A stretch of 38,146 bases of DNA. It comes from CALACW01 sp002431305. GTDB taxonomy: Bacteria; Bacillota; Clostridia; Oscillospirales; Acutalibacteraceae. Both the position numbers and the translations under genes were made by a program. The notes under the pieces were generated by a model, which had not been told where the DNA came from, made no database searches, and was given only the letters and a program-made list of their open reading frames with translations. The stretch is taken from assembly GCA_937890355.1 (NCBI GenBank), contig CALACW010000131.1, positions 1 to 38,146 on the forward strand, written 5' to 3'. How positions within the stretch are numbered: position 1 is the first letter of the stretch; each line of letters opens with the position of its first letter. Of this stretch, positions 30,953 through 38,146 are shown piece by piece.

Positions 30953-32620
30953 TTAGTCGCCGTTGCCGTAATATTTTTTGAAGTATTCTTCGAAATATCT
31001 CTCGAGGTCGTCCGAACTGCCGTATGAACCGCCGTTGTCAGATTCGTTGTTATCCTGCGAATTGTTGTTAACCGTTGTGTTTCCTCTGTCTTCAACAAGC
31101 GTTACGGTAACGTCAAACGTTTCCTGAGACCAGTTCTGAGTATTGATTCTGACGAGGTTGAGCGTGAGCTTGTCTCCCGCCTTCATGTCCTCCATCATTT
31201 CCGCGAGCATGCCTGTGGAGTCCATATCCTTGCCGTTAACGCCTACGATAAGGTCGCCGACCTGAGCCTTCGTATCTTTAAGAGCGCTGTCGTCGGAAAT
31301 GCTTGCTATTACGATAGATCCGGAGGGAAGCCCCTTGATATTTACATACATACTGTACTGGTCATAGTTTACAGCCGCCGCATAGGTGATGCCGAGTTTT
31401 GCTCTGCCGGTTACATAACCGTTTGCAACGATAGAGTCGAATATTTCCTTAACTACGCTCGAAGGAACGGAGAATCCCATGCCCTCGGTATCGGTCGAAG
31501 CTATTTTCATTGAGTTGATACCGATAACCTCACCTTTATCGTTAACAAGAGCACCGCCGGAGTTACCGGGGTTGATAGCCGCCGTGTGCTGTATACACTT
31601 CATCTCATAGCCCGTTGAAGAGCTTACGGGTCTGTCGATTGCGGAAACCATGCCCGATGTGAACGAACCTGCGAACTGGCTGCCCTGAGGGTTGCCTATT
31701 GCGTATACGGTCTGACCGACTTCAAGTTTGTCGGAGTCGCCGAATGATGCACAGTCAAGTCCCGTTTTCTTAATTTTGAGGACTCCGAGGTCGGATCTCG
31801 TGTCGTAGCCTACGATTTCGGCATCGTATTCCTCATTGTCATATGTCTGCACGACAACCTTTGAACCGTTCGAAATAACGTGAGCGCAGGTTATGATATA
31901 CGTATATCCGTCATCGCCTTCTTTTGCGATAACGCCCGAACCCTCGGTTGAAAGTTTATTGTTTGCATAGACGAGAAGTCCGACGTTTGATTTTACAATC
32001 TTTTTATAAACCTCGTTAGCGGGGGAGGATGAAGATGAACTGTCTGACAGCTCAAGTGAGCCTACGTCGTTGTTTGTTACGGATTCTTTTGTACTGTCGC
32101 CGGTTGTATTAGTTGAATTGCCTGTAACGGCAGTAATAATGATAGCGGCAACGATTATAACGAGTATGCCGATGAGAATACCGAAGAATACTTTTTTACC
32201 CGTATTCTTTTTCTTCTGCGGGGGCTGGTACTGAGGCTGGAATCCCGGCGTGTTAGAGTTATAGGGATTAGAATAATTATTATTGTTCTGCGTATTCTGA
32301 TAATTATTGTAATTCGGTGCGCCGTAGGGGTTGTATCCGTTTGAATTCGGCGCTGAGTACGGATTGTTCTGCTGTTTGTTCGGGTCGCCTTTGTACGAAT
32401 ATTCGCCCGAAGCGTATGATGAATTGTTCTGACTGAATCTGTTACCCTCGTATTCTGCGTTTACGTGCTGTGCGTTTTCGCTGTTGTCCGCGTTCTGCCC
32501 GTTTGCGGAAGAAGCTGCCTGTGCGCCGTTGCTCGGGGTGTCTCCGGCGGGGGCTCCGGAAATTTCATTTTCATCTCCGGACTCGGGATTTGATTTGTAT
32601 TTTTCATAATCGTCAGTCAT
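30953..32620 (-). CDS. HtrA/DegP-like membrane-anchored serine protease
   Basis: 555 residues. Residues 1-137 are low-complexity Asn/Tyr/Ser/Pro-rich sequence, cytoplasmic by topology; one transmembrane helix lies at about 144-166, then the trypsin-like domain outside: H247 (TCAHVI), D277 (TRSDLGVLKI) and S354 (NPGNSGGAL). A PDZ domain spans about 405-510, then an acidic Asn-rich end. Envelope quality-control protease. SD AAGGAGG. Encoded just after a response regulator-kinase pair, as with CssRS-htrA or CiaRH-htrA, so it is likely their target. Confidence 0.93.
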   Translation of the reverse strand: MTDDYEKYKSNPESGDENEISGAPAGDTPSNGAQAASSANGQNADNSENAQHVNAEYEGNRFSQNNSSYASGEYSYKGDPNKQQNNPYSAPNSNGYNPYGAPNYNNYQNTQNNNNYSNPYNSNTPGFQPQYQPPQKKKNTGKKVFFGILIGILVIIVAAIIITAVTGNSTNTTGDSTKESVTNNDVGSLELSDSSSSSSPANEVYKKIVKSNVGLLVYANNKLSTEGSGVIAKEGDDGYTYIITCAHVISNGSKVVVQTYDNEEYDAEIVGYDTRSDLGVLKIKKTGLDCASFGDSDKLEVGQTVYAIGNPQGSQFAGSFTSGMVSAIDRPVSSSTGYEMKCIQHTAAINPGNSGGALVNDKGEVIGINSMKIASTDTEGMGFSVPSSVVKEIFDSIVANGYVTGRAKLGITYAAAVNYDQYSMYVNIKGLPSGSIVIASISDDSALKDTKAQVGDLIVGVNGKDMDSTGMLAEMMEDMKAGDKLTLNLVRINTQNWSQETFDVTVTLVEDRGNTTVNNNSQDNNESDNGGSYGSSDDLERYFEEYFKKYYGNGD

Positions 32621-32656
32621 AAAAAAGACCTCCTTGATATAATTGGCTTTTTTGTA

Positions 32657-32675
32657 AAAGTATGTTTCATACTTT
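32657..32675. promoter_or_regulatory. Perfect palindrome before htrA
   Basis: AAAGTATG (32657-32664), three-base spacer, CATACTTT (32668-32675), between the kinase stop and the HtrA start. No U-run follows on the minus strand, so it is not a good terminator. It may be an operator or an mRNA processing stem. Confidence 0.4.
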
Positions 32676-32681
32676 CTGACC

Positions 32682-34199
32682 CTATTGTATAAGCCGTACC
32701 TTTAATTTAACTGTAAATTGCGTAAATTCATTCTGAACGCTGTCCGCATATATTTTTCCGTCGTGAAGCTCGACTATACTTTTAACTATAAACAAACCGA
32801 GTCCGGCGCTTTTTGCGTCGAGGGAGCGTGATTTGTCAGCCTTATAGAATCTGTCGAAAATTCTTTCAAGGTCTTCGGGACTGATTCCCTTGCCGGTATT
32901 TTTAAGATACGCGGTGAAATATTCGCCGTCCGTTTCCGTCTTTATTGATATCGTTCCGCCGTAATCGGTAAATTTGACAGCGTTGTCAACGAGGTTATAA
33001 AAAACCTGATTTATCATGTCCGGGTCTGCTTCAATGCTGACGCTTCCGAGTTTAACAAGTCCTTCGACGCTGATTTTTTTAGCGTCAATCTGGCGTTCGA
33101 ACGACAAAAATATTTTTAAAAGCATATCGGATATGTTGAATTTCGAAATGTTGAGCGTCAGCTCTCCCGATTCGATTTTCGACATATTGAGCATTGAAAC
33201 AACGAGACGTGAAAGTCTTTTTACCTCATCCGATACTATTTTTAAATAATACCCGCGGTGCTCCTCGTCGATTGTTCCGTCGATTATGCCGTCGATGAAT
33301 CCGCCGATAGTCGTCATCGGCGTTTTTAATTCGTGCGAAACATTTGCAACGAAACTCGAACGTGATTTTTCGAGATCTTCGAGCGCGTCAGCCATCGAGT
33401 TGAACGCATACTGAAGCTCGTCTATTTCGCGTACGCTTTTCTTTCCCTGATGAATTTTTATGCGGTAACTGAAATCTCCGTCCGAAAAACGGCGCGTGGC
33501 TTCGGCTATCTGTTTCATAGGCTTTGTAAGCGAATATGCAGCTATGTATACGCCGATACTGACGGTGAAGAGTGAAATAACTATTGCAACCGTAAATGTT
33601 TTTATGAAAGAACTGAGATACGGTTTCAGTCCGTCGCTTAACTGCTGTATTACAATAACGACGGCGGTTATGTTCCCGTTTTTGTCACGAATCTTTGACG
33701 AAGCGACAAAATGGTTGTTTTTAAACGTTCCGGAAAGTGTTCCGACGTTTGTAAACTGATCCTCGACAAGCATGCTCGTTATTATTTCCCCGGGAATTTT
33801 CATTCCGCTGTGTTTTTTGCATACCGTTTCCGACTCGCTCTTATCCGCACATCCGCAGTATTCTACATATGCGTTATCGGGCTGCGAGTTAACTATGAGA
33901 ATGTCGGCGCCTGACACTCCGGCTATATTGTTAATGGTGGTTTTGAGCGTTTCGCTGTATTCTTTGCTTTCGCTGTTTCCGGACGAATTTGAACAAAATG
34001 CCGCAACGTTACTTGCGGCATTGTACAAATCGAGTTTTTTCTGATCCTCCCAGTAGTCGGCTATGAAAATCATTAGCGTAAGACTTAATAAGGTAAGGCA
34101 TATCAAAAAAGTGACCGAAAAGAATTTGAAATATTTATTAAACAGCGAGACGCTTTGTTTCGGCATAGAAGCCGTAATTTTATCGTCCGACTTATTCAC
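32682..34199 (-). CDS. Sensor histidine kinase
   Basis: 505 residues from a GTG start with a moderate SD. Transmembrane helices at about 27-48 and 200-222 enclose a 150-residue outer sensor domain with a Cys cluster (YCGCADK at 115 and 117, then C127). A HAMP domain (222-275) follows, then HisKA with VSHELKTPMT (H289), the ATPase N box NLVDNAVKF, the NTGKGI box, the FDRFYK box and GLGLFIV. Nine bases after the response regulator stop. It should phosphorylate that regulator in response to an envelope signal. Confidence 0.92.
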   Translation of the reverse strand: MNKSDDKITASMPKQSVSLFNKYFKFFSVTFLICLTLLSLTLMIFIADYWEDQKKLDLYNAASNVAAFCSNSSGNSESKEYSETLKTTINNIAGVSGADILIVNSQPDNAYVEYCGCADKSESETVCKKHSGMKIPGEIITSMLVEDQFTNVGTLSGTFKNNHFVASSKIRDKNGNITAVVIVIQQLSDGLKPYLSSFIKTFTVAIVISLFTVSIGVYIAAYSLTKPMKQIAEATRRFSDGDFSYRIKIHQGKKSVREIDELQYAFNSMADALEDLEKSRSSFVANVSHELKTPMTTIGGFIDGIIDGTIDEEHRGYYLKIVSDEVKRLSRLVVSMLNMSKIESGELTLNISKFNISDMLLKIFLSFERQIDAKKISVEGLVKLGSVSIEADPDMINQVFYNLVDNAVKFTDYGGTISIKTETDGEYFTAYLKNTGKGISPEDLERIFDRFYKADKSRSLDAKSAGLGLFIVKSIVELHDGKIYADSVQNEFTQFTVKLKVRLIQ

Positions 34200-34208
34200 T
34201 TAAATATC

Positions 34209-34898
34209 TCAATCCTTTGTTTCGAATTTATATCCTACCGACCAAACGGTTTTAAGCTCCCATTTGTCGGATACTCCCTCGAACTTTTCACGCAGTCTCT
34301 TAACGTGAACGTCTACGGTTCTCGAATCTCCGTAGTAGTCGAATCCCCAAACCTCGTCGAGAAGCTGGTCTCTTGTGAATACGCGGTTGGGATTGCTTGC
34401 AAGATGGAAAATTAGTTCAAGCTCTTTGGGCGGAGTGTCAACTACGACTCCGTTTACTTTAAGCTCGTAATTCGTAATATTAATCGACAGTTTATCGTAG
34501 TGAACCTCGTTGACCTGCTCGGTCATAACGGAAGCCGAACGTCTGAGAACTGCTTTGATTCTCGCAAGAACTTCCTTGGTTTCAAACGGTTTTGATATGT
34601 AGTCGTCCGCGCCGAGCTCAAGCCCGAGACATTTATCAAACGTTTCGCTCTTTGCCGAAAGCATTATAATAGGAACGTTTGAATTGTTTCTTATTTTTCT
34701 GCAAACCTGCCATCCGTCAAGTCCGGGAAGCATAATATCAAGCAGTACAAGGTCGGGATTTACCTCGTTAAATGTCTGTACCGCCTCGAGACCGTCGTTA
34801 ACGATAACAGTCGTGTATTTCTCTTTTTCGAGATACAGACGTATAAGTTCGCAGATGTTAATGTCGTCGTCGACGATCATTATTTTTTCGTTAGCCAT
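34209..34898 (-). CDS. OmpR/PhoB-family response regulator
   Basis: 229 residues. Receiver domain 1-120 with acidic pocket DDD (10-12), phospho-acceptor D54 (LLDIMLPG), and SKPF (Lys). Winged-helix DNA-binding domain about 130-227 (RDQLLDEVWGFDYYGDSRTVDVHVKRLREK). Partner of the downstream kinase; probable target htrA. A possible extra promoter (AAGACA, 17 bases, TATAAA) lies in the 45-base gap upstream. Confidence 0.94.
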   Translation of the reverse strand: MANEKIMIVDDDINICELIRLYLEKEKYTTVIVNDGLEAVQTFNEVNPDLVLLDIMLPGLDGWQVCRKIRNNSNVPIIMLSAKSETFDKCLGLELGADDYISKPFETKEVLARIKAVLRRSASVMTEQVNEVHYDKLSINITNYELKVNGVVVDTPPKELELIFHLASNPNRVFTRDQLLDEVWGFDYYGDSRTVDVHVKRLREKFEGVSDKWELKTVWSVGYKFETKD

Positions 34899-34943
34899 GT
34901 TTTTCTCCTCTTTTTTATACGAAATATTATATAAATTGTCTTT

Positions 34944-36818
34944 TTATCTCCTTGCCTTGCGACGGGATTTTCCGTGCGGGCCGGATGAACGTTTACCGTT
35001 GAATTTGATTGCAAACGCGATACCTACGGCAATTATTGCTGCCGCCATAATAAACAGCGAGACAGCCAGAACAACATTTTCGTCGCCGAATGAGAATGTT
35101 TTGTCATTGCCCGTATCGGTATAACTGATGTTTCCGGTTGCGGGCTCGACGACATACTTGTCAACGCCGACGTAATTAACCTGCGGTGAACCGGAGGTTA
35201 AGTTGTTCGTTATAAGCTGAGTTGAAACGGGAATGCTGACTCCCGAAGAGCCCGACTGGAGATAACTTTCGAGTCCGCCGACTCCGCTTATGTTGTCGGT
35301 GTTTATTGTTCCCGAATTATTGTCGTCGGCAAATCCGAATATCTTTTTAATATACTGATATCCGTTTCCGAGCCCGTTTGTAAAGCTGGGAACGAGCAGG
35401 GACATTATGCTTAAAACTCTCTGAGGAAGATTAAAGTTGATATTTTGGAAAATATCCGAAAATACCGAATCATCGCCGAGAGAATCTTTTATCTGATTGA
35501 TACGGTCTGACGATGACGATATTATACCAGCTATCGGATTTTCGCTCTGCGGGGGAGTTTCGGTGCCCTGATAAACCTCAATGTAATAATTTGAAGTTTT
35601 TTTAGCCTCTCCGCTCTTATAGTAGTCGACGCGCACGGTTACCGTTTCGGATGTTTTCGAAGTGTCGAGCGATACTTTTGAAAAATAATTGTCCTTAACC
35701 TGCTGACCGTTTATAAATATTTCGACAACGCACCCTGATATAATGCTCGTGTCGGTAATCGCCGTGGGCATAACCCAAAGCCTGTCGCGCTTATAATCGA
35801 GTTTAACTTTATACTTGTCGATATCGGCGTAAAATTCGTTGTCCTCTAATTTGAAATAGTCCGTGTTGTCCCTTACGAGGGTAAACATTTCTTCATATGA
35901 AAGAGAACTTCTTACGGTTAAATTATATTTTTTGCCTATAAGCTGGAGGAGGTATGACGCGATGGAATTAGAATCAACAGCCTGTTTCATCATATCGGGG
36001 TCGGGAGTGACGTCATATATCTTTCCGAGCATTGCGGTAGTGTATTTCGTCTGAAGCTCTTCAAACGTTATGTTATCGGGGTCGACGGCTATGCCCTGGC
36101 TTTCTATGACATACACCGCCATGAGGCGCGCAACTTCTTTTTCGTCAGTGTCCTTGTCAACTTTATAGCCCTTAAGATAAAGGGTGTAACGGCATGCCGC
36201 CGTTACGTACTGGTCGAGGGTCAAAATCTCCGTCTGCGAGTATTTTCTGAGCGTGTTTATGTCGACTCCGAACGTTTCCGCCGCATATGCCATCAGCGCG
36301 GTTTCAAGTCCTGTGCCTTTTTCTATCGTATATTTTGAATCCGACGAAGTAAGCAGAGCATAGAGCGCGCGTGCAAGAACGGGGGTGAGGGAAGTCTCGT
36401 TTTCGGGGTAGACAATTCCCGCGCTTTCGAGCCAGTAGCGTATGTACTCGTCGGAGACGTTTCCGTTTGCCGCGGACGAAAACAGATTAAGATAGTCGAG
36501 AATGTAAAGATACGCTGCTTTTCTAGAGTCGGCATCAAGTTTATAAAGAAGATAGTAGTACGAAACCGTTTCCTCGAAAGTCTGAGCGGTTTCCGTGTAT
36601 TCATATTCAGCGTCGGCGCAGATCTTATTGAGTTTACCGTCTACGGCGTCGTTTACGTTAAGCTGTTCCATAACGACGAGGTCCTTAAGCCACGACGGGT
36701 CGGCTTCGTCATAGTTGTACTGAGTTTCGGCAAGTACGAGAGCCGAACCGGCAAGCGAAAAAACGGGCATCATCAGCATGACGGCAAGAATTACTGCTGT
36801 TATCCTGCGAAATTTCAT
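34944..36818 (-). CDS. Membrane-anchored extracellular protein with cadherin-like beta-sandwich
   Basis: 624 residues. Signal peptide 1-31; a mainly helical region (35-320) of unknown fold; about 325-418 resembles the cadherin-like beta-sandwich domain (YKVKLDYKRDRLWVMPT at its start, NYYIEVYQG at its end); a Ser/Gly/Asn-rich stretch; a transmembrane helix (about 584-604); and a basic tail (KSRRKARR). Type I topology. It begins the operon with the response regulator, kinase and, possibly by read-through, htrA, so it may take part in sensing or be regulated with them. Function not recognised. Confidence 0.75.
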   Translation of the reverse strand: MKFRRITAVILAVMLMMPVFSLAGSALVLAETQYNYDEADPSWLKDLVVMEQLNVNDAVDGKLNKICADAEYEYTETAQTFEETVSYYYLLYKLDADSRKAAYLYILDYLNLFSSAANGNVSDEYIRYWLESAGIVYPENETSLTPVLARALYALLTSSDSKYTIEKGTGLETALMAYAAETFGVDINTLRKYSQTEILTLDQYVTAACRYTLYLKGYKVDKDTDEKEVARLMAVYVIESQGIAVDPDNITFEELQTKYTTAMLGKIYDVTPDPDMMKQAVDSNSIASYLLQLIGKKYNLTVRSSLSYEEMFTLVRDNTDYFKLEDNEFYADIDKYKVKLDYKRDRLWVMPTAITDTSIISGCVVEIFINGQQVKDNYFSKVSLDTSKTSETVTVRVDYYKSGEAKKTSNYYIEVYQGTETPPQSENPIAGIISSSSDRINQIKDSLGDDSVFSDIFQNINFNLPQRVLSIMSLLVPSFTNGLGNGYQYIKKIFGFADDNNSGTINTDNISGVGGLESYLQSGSSGVSIPVSTQLITNNLTSGSPQVNYVGVDKYVVEPATGNISYTDTGNDKTFSFGDENVVLAVSLFIMAAAIIAVGIAFAIKFNGKRSSGPHGKSRRKARR

Positions 36819-36869
36819 AAAATCTTCTCCTATCGGGCTGAAGCCTGTCCCGCTAAACAGCCTATTATA

Positions 36870-36898
36870 ATAATATAATAATTAAAATATTAAGTCAA
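36870..36898 (-). promoter_or_regulatory. Promoter of the membrane protein / two-component operon
   Basis: Minus strand TTGACT (36898-36893), 17 bases, TATTAT (36875-36870), 51 bases before the ATG; SD AGGAGA follows. Confidence 0.6.
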
Positions 36899-36914
36899 GT
36901 TAAAATTATGTAAA

Positions 36915-36947
36915 CAAAAAAGCCGGAACGTACATAACGCCCCGACT
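36915..36947 (-). terminator. Terminator of the aldose epimerase gene
   Basis: AGCCGGAACGT (36921-36931) pairs with ACGCCCCGACT (36937-36947), five-base loop and three wobbles. On the minus strand it is followed by six T. Confidence 0.8.
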
Positions 36948-36984
36948 GTAATTATAGTTTGAAGTGCTTGAAATACTCTTAAAT

Positions 36985-38031
36985 TTATTTAACAGAGAAT
37001 TTAAATACTGTTTTTGAAGTATATTTTTCGCCCGCGTCAAATATACACGAGGGAAATTCCGGTCTGTTTACGCTGTCGGGGTAAAACTGGGTTTCGAGAC
37101 AGAATCCGCTTCTGTAATTCATCGGAACGCCGTTTTTGCCCTTGTCGCCTTTAAGGAAATTGCCCGCATAAAACTGAACGCCCGGGAGAGTGGTGAAAAC
37201 ATTGAGGCATATGCCCGACTTTTCACTGTATGCCTCGGCGGCTTCTCTTAAAGAACCGTCGAATCCGTCTATGCAGAAATTGTGGTCAAACCCGCCGGTA
37301 AATACGAGCTGTTCATCATTTTCGTTGATGTCAAGACCTATCTTTTTTGCTGTAGTGAATGCAAAGGGTGTGCCCTTTACATCACGTATTTCGCCTGTGG
37401 GGATGCTGTTTTTGTCAACGGGGGTGAAATGTGAACAGTTGAGTTTCAGCATATGCGAGAGGATATCTCCGCCGTCGTATCCGTTTAAGTTGAAATACGC
37501 GTGATTTGTAAGGTTTATGGGCGTTTTTTTGTCCGAAACTGCTTCGTAGTCTATGCTCAGTTCGTCGTTGTCTGAAAGAGTATATGTAACTTTTGCGTCA
37601 ATATTTCCGGGAAAACCGTTTACTCCGTCCGGACTTCTGTATGTAAAGGCAACTGACTTGTCATTTAAAATTTCCGCGTTCCATACGGCGTTGTTGAATT
37701 CACCTGCGGAGTGAAGACATGTTATGCCTTTTTCGTTTGCTGTGACAGAATATTTTTTGCCGTCGATAACAAACGACGCGCCCCCGATTCTGTTTGCGCA
37801 CGGACCTACGACCGCACCCTGATAATCCCAAAGTGTAAGGTAATCGCCGAGATTGTCGAAACCTAAACAAACATCTCTTTCGTTCGAATTCTTGTCTTTT
37901 ACAATCATATCGGCAAGCGTTGCTCCGAGGGTGAGAATTCCCGCCTTTACTCCGTTTTTATTTTCTAATATATATTTTTCTACTTTGTCTCCGTTCGGTT
38001 TTTCTCCGAAAGGTATTGTTTTTACAGACAT
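36985..38031 (-). CDS. galM: Aldose 1-epimerase (mutarotase)
   Basis: 348 residues. Interconverts alpha and beta anomers of galactose and other hexoses. Motifs: LGATLADMIVKDK, GPCANRIGG, CLHSAGEFNN, TNHAYFNLNG (catalytic His) and CLETQFYPDS (catalytic Glu). GGAGG lies seven bases before ATG 38031; an upstream in-frame ATG at 38076 sits in the promoter. No gal operon is beside it. Confidence 0.93.
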   Translation of the reverse strand: MSVKTIPFGEKPNGDKVEKYILENKNGVKAGILTLGATLADMIVKDKNSNERDVCLGFDNLGDYLTLWDYQGAVVGPCANRIGGASFVIDGKKYSVTANEKGITCLHSAGEFNNAVWNAEILNDKSVAFTYRSPDGVNGFPGNIDAKVTYTLSDNDELSIDYEAVSDKKTPINLTNHAYFNLNGYDGGDILSHMLKLNCSHFTPVDKNSIPTGEIRDVKGTPFAFTTAKKIGLDINENDEQLVFTGGFDHNFCIDGFDGSLREAAEAYSEKSGICLNVFTTLPGVQFYAGNFLKGDKGKNGVPMNYRSGFCLETQFYPDSVNRPEFPSCIFDAGEKYTSKTVFKFSVK

Positions 38032-38067
38032 AATCAAGCCTCCGAGTTTATTATTGATACAATCGAT

Positions 38068-38097
38068 ATTATACACTTTTATTATCGTTCAAGTCAA
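38068..38097 (-). promoter_or_regulatory. Promoter of galM
   Basis: Minus strand TTGACT (38097-38092), 18 bases, TATAAT (38073-38068), 37 bases before the ATG. Confidence 0.7.
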
Positions 38098-38146
38098 TAT
38101 TTGAAATTATTATAATAATATTAAATTTGTTGACTTTTCTTATAAT

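Noticed and set aside
38127..38146. TTGACT followed by TATAAT at the right edge as a promoter
   Set aside because: The two boxes are only five bases apart and the sequence ends here; it could be a -35 for a gene beyond the window.

Overview
The window looks like chromosomal DNA from an anaerobic gut-type Clostridia (Oscillospirales/Ruminococcaceae-like). This is inferred from the gene content and style: moderate GC with AT-rich intergenic regions, strong Shine-Dalgarno (SD) sites, sigma-A promoters, a BspA-like leucine-rich-repeat surface protein, an HtrA with an N-terminal anchor, and lipoproteins with a Gram-positive lipobox. I see no rRNA, tRNA, CRISPR array, transposase or phage gene.

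Layout. 268-2296: tandem, membrane-anchored endonuclease/exonuclease/phosphatase (EEP) paralogues; the first has lost the catalytic His. 2357-2685: a compact convergent pair, a 23-residue hydrophobic peptide ORF opposed by a short RNA with a consensus promoter, which looks like a type I toxin-antitoxin locus. 2952-9999: a Phe/Tyr leader peptide and attenuator followed by a tightly packed aromatic amino acid operon, pheA-aroB-aroC-aroE/aroK fusion-aroQ-tyrA-aroF. 10154-12318 (minus strand): a lipoprotein, a helical-repeat protein and a sugar isomerase-like protein. 12391-14929: a small membrane protein and a cytoplasmic GH78 rhamnosidase. 15045-19316: radical SAM/SPASM protein, tyrosine phosphatase and MATE exporter, then aroA from its own promoter. 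19544-21451: secreted LRR protein with an unusual Cys-rich C-terminus. 21586-24047 (minus): D,D-carboxypeptidase, lipoprotein and a 46-residue peptide. 24108-27661: metallophosphoesterase, iron alcohol dehydrogenase (minus) and glycerol kinase. 27883-30147: serC-serA. 30214-36818 (minus): TetR regulator, then a membrane protein, response regulator, histidine kinase and HtrA. 36985-38031 (minus): aldose 1-epimerase.

How the genes work together. With aroA, the window holds all seven shikimate steps plus chorismate mutase/prephenate dehydratase and prephenate dehydrogenase, so only a transaminase is missing for Phe and Tyr. The leader appears to make operon expression depend on charged Phe/Tyr tRNA through ribosome stalling. 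serC-serA adds the serine branch from 3-phosphoglycerate. The response regulator-kinase-HtrA cluster resembles envelope-stress modules such as CssRS-HtrA, with a membrane protein of unknown role placed first.

The observations most worth following are the leader-peptide attenuator, the toxin-antitoxin-like convergent pair, the catalytically altered EEP paralogue, the Cys/aromatic C-terminal motif of the LRR protein, and the carboxypeptidase with a long cytoplasmic tail.
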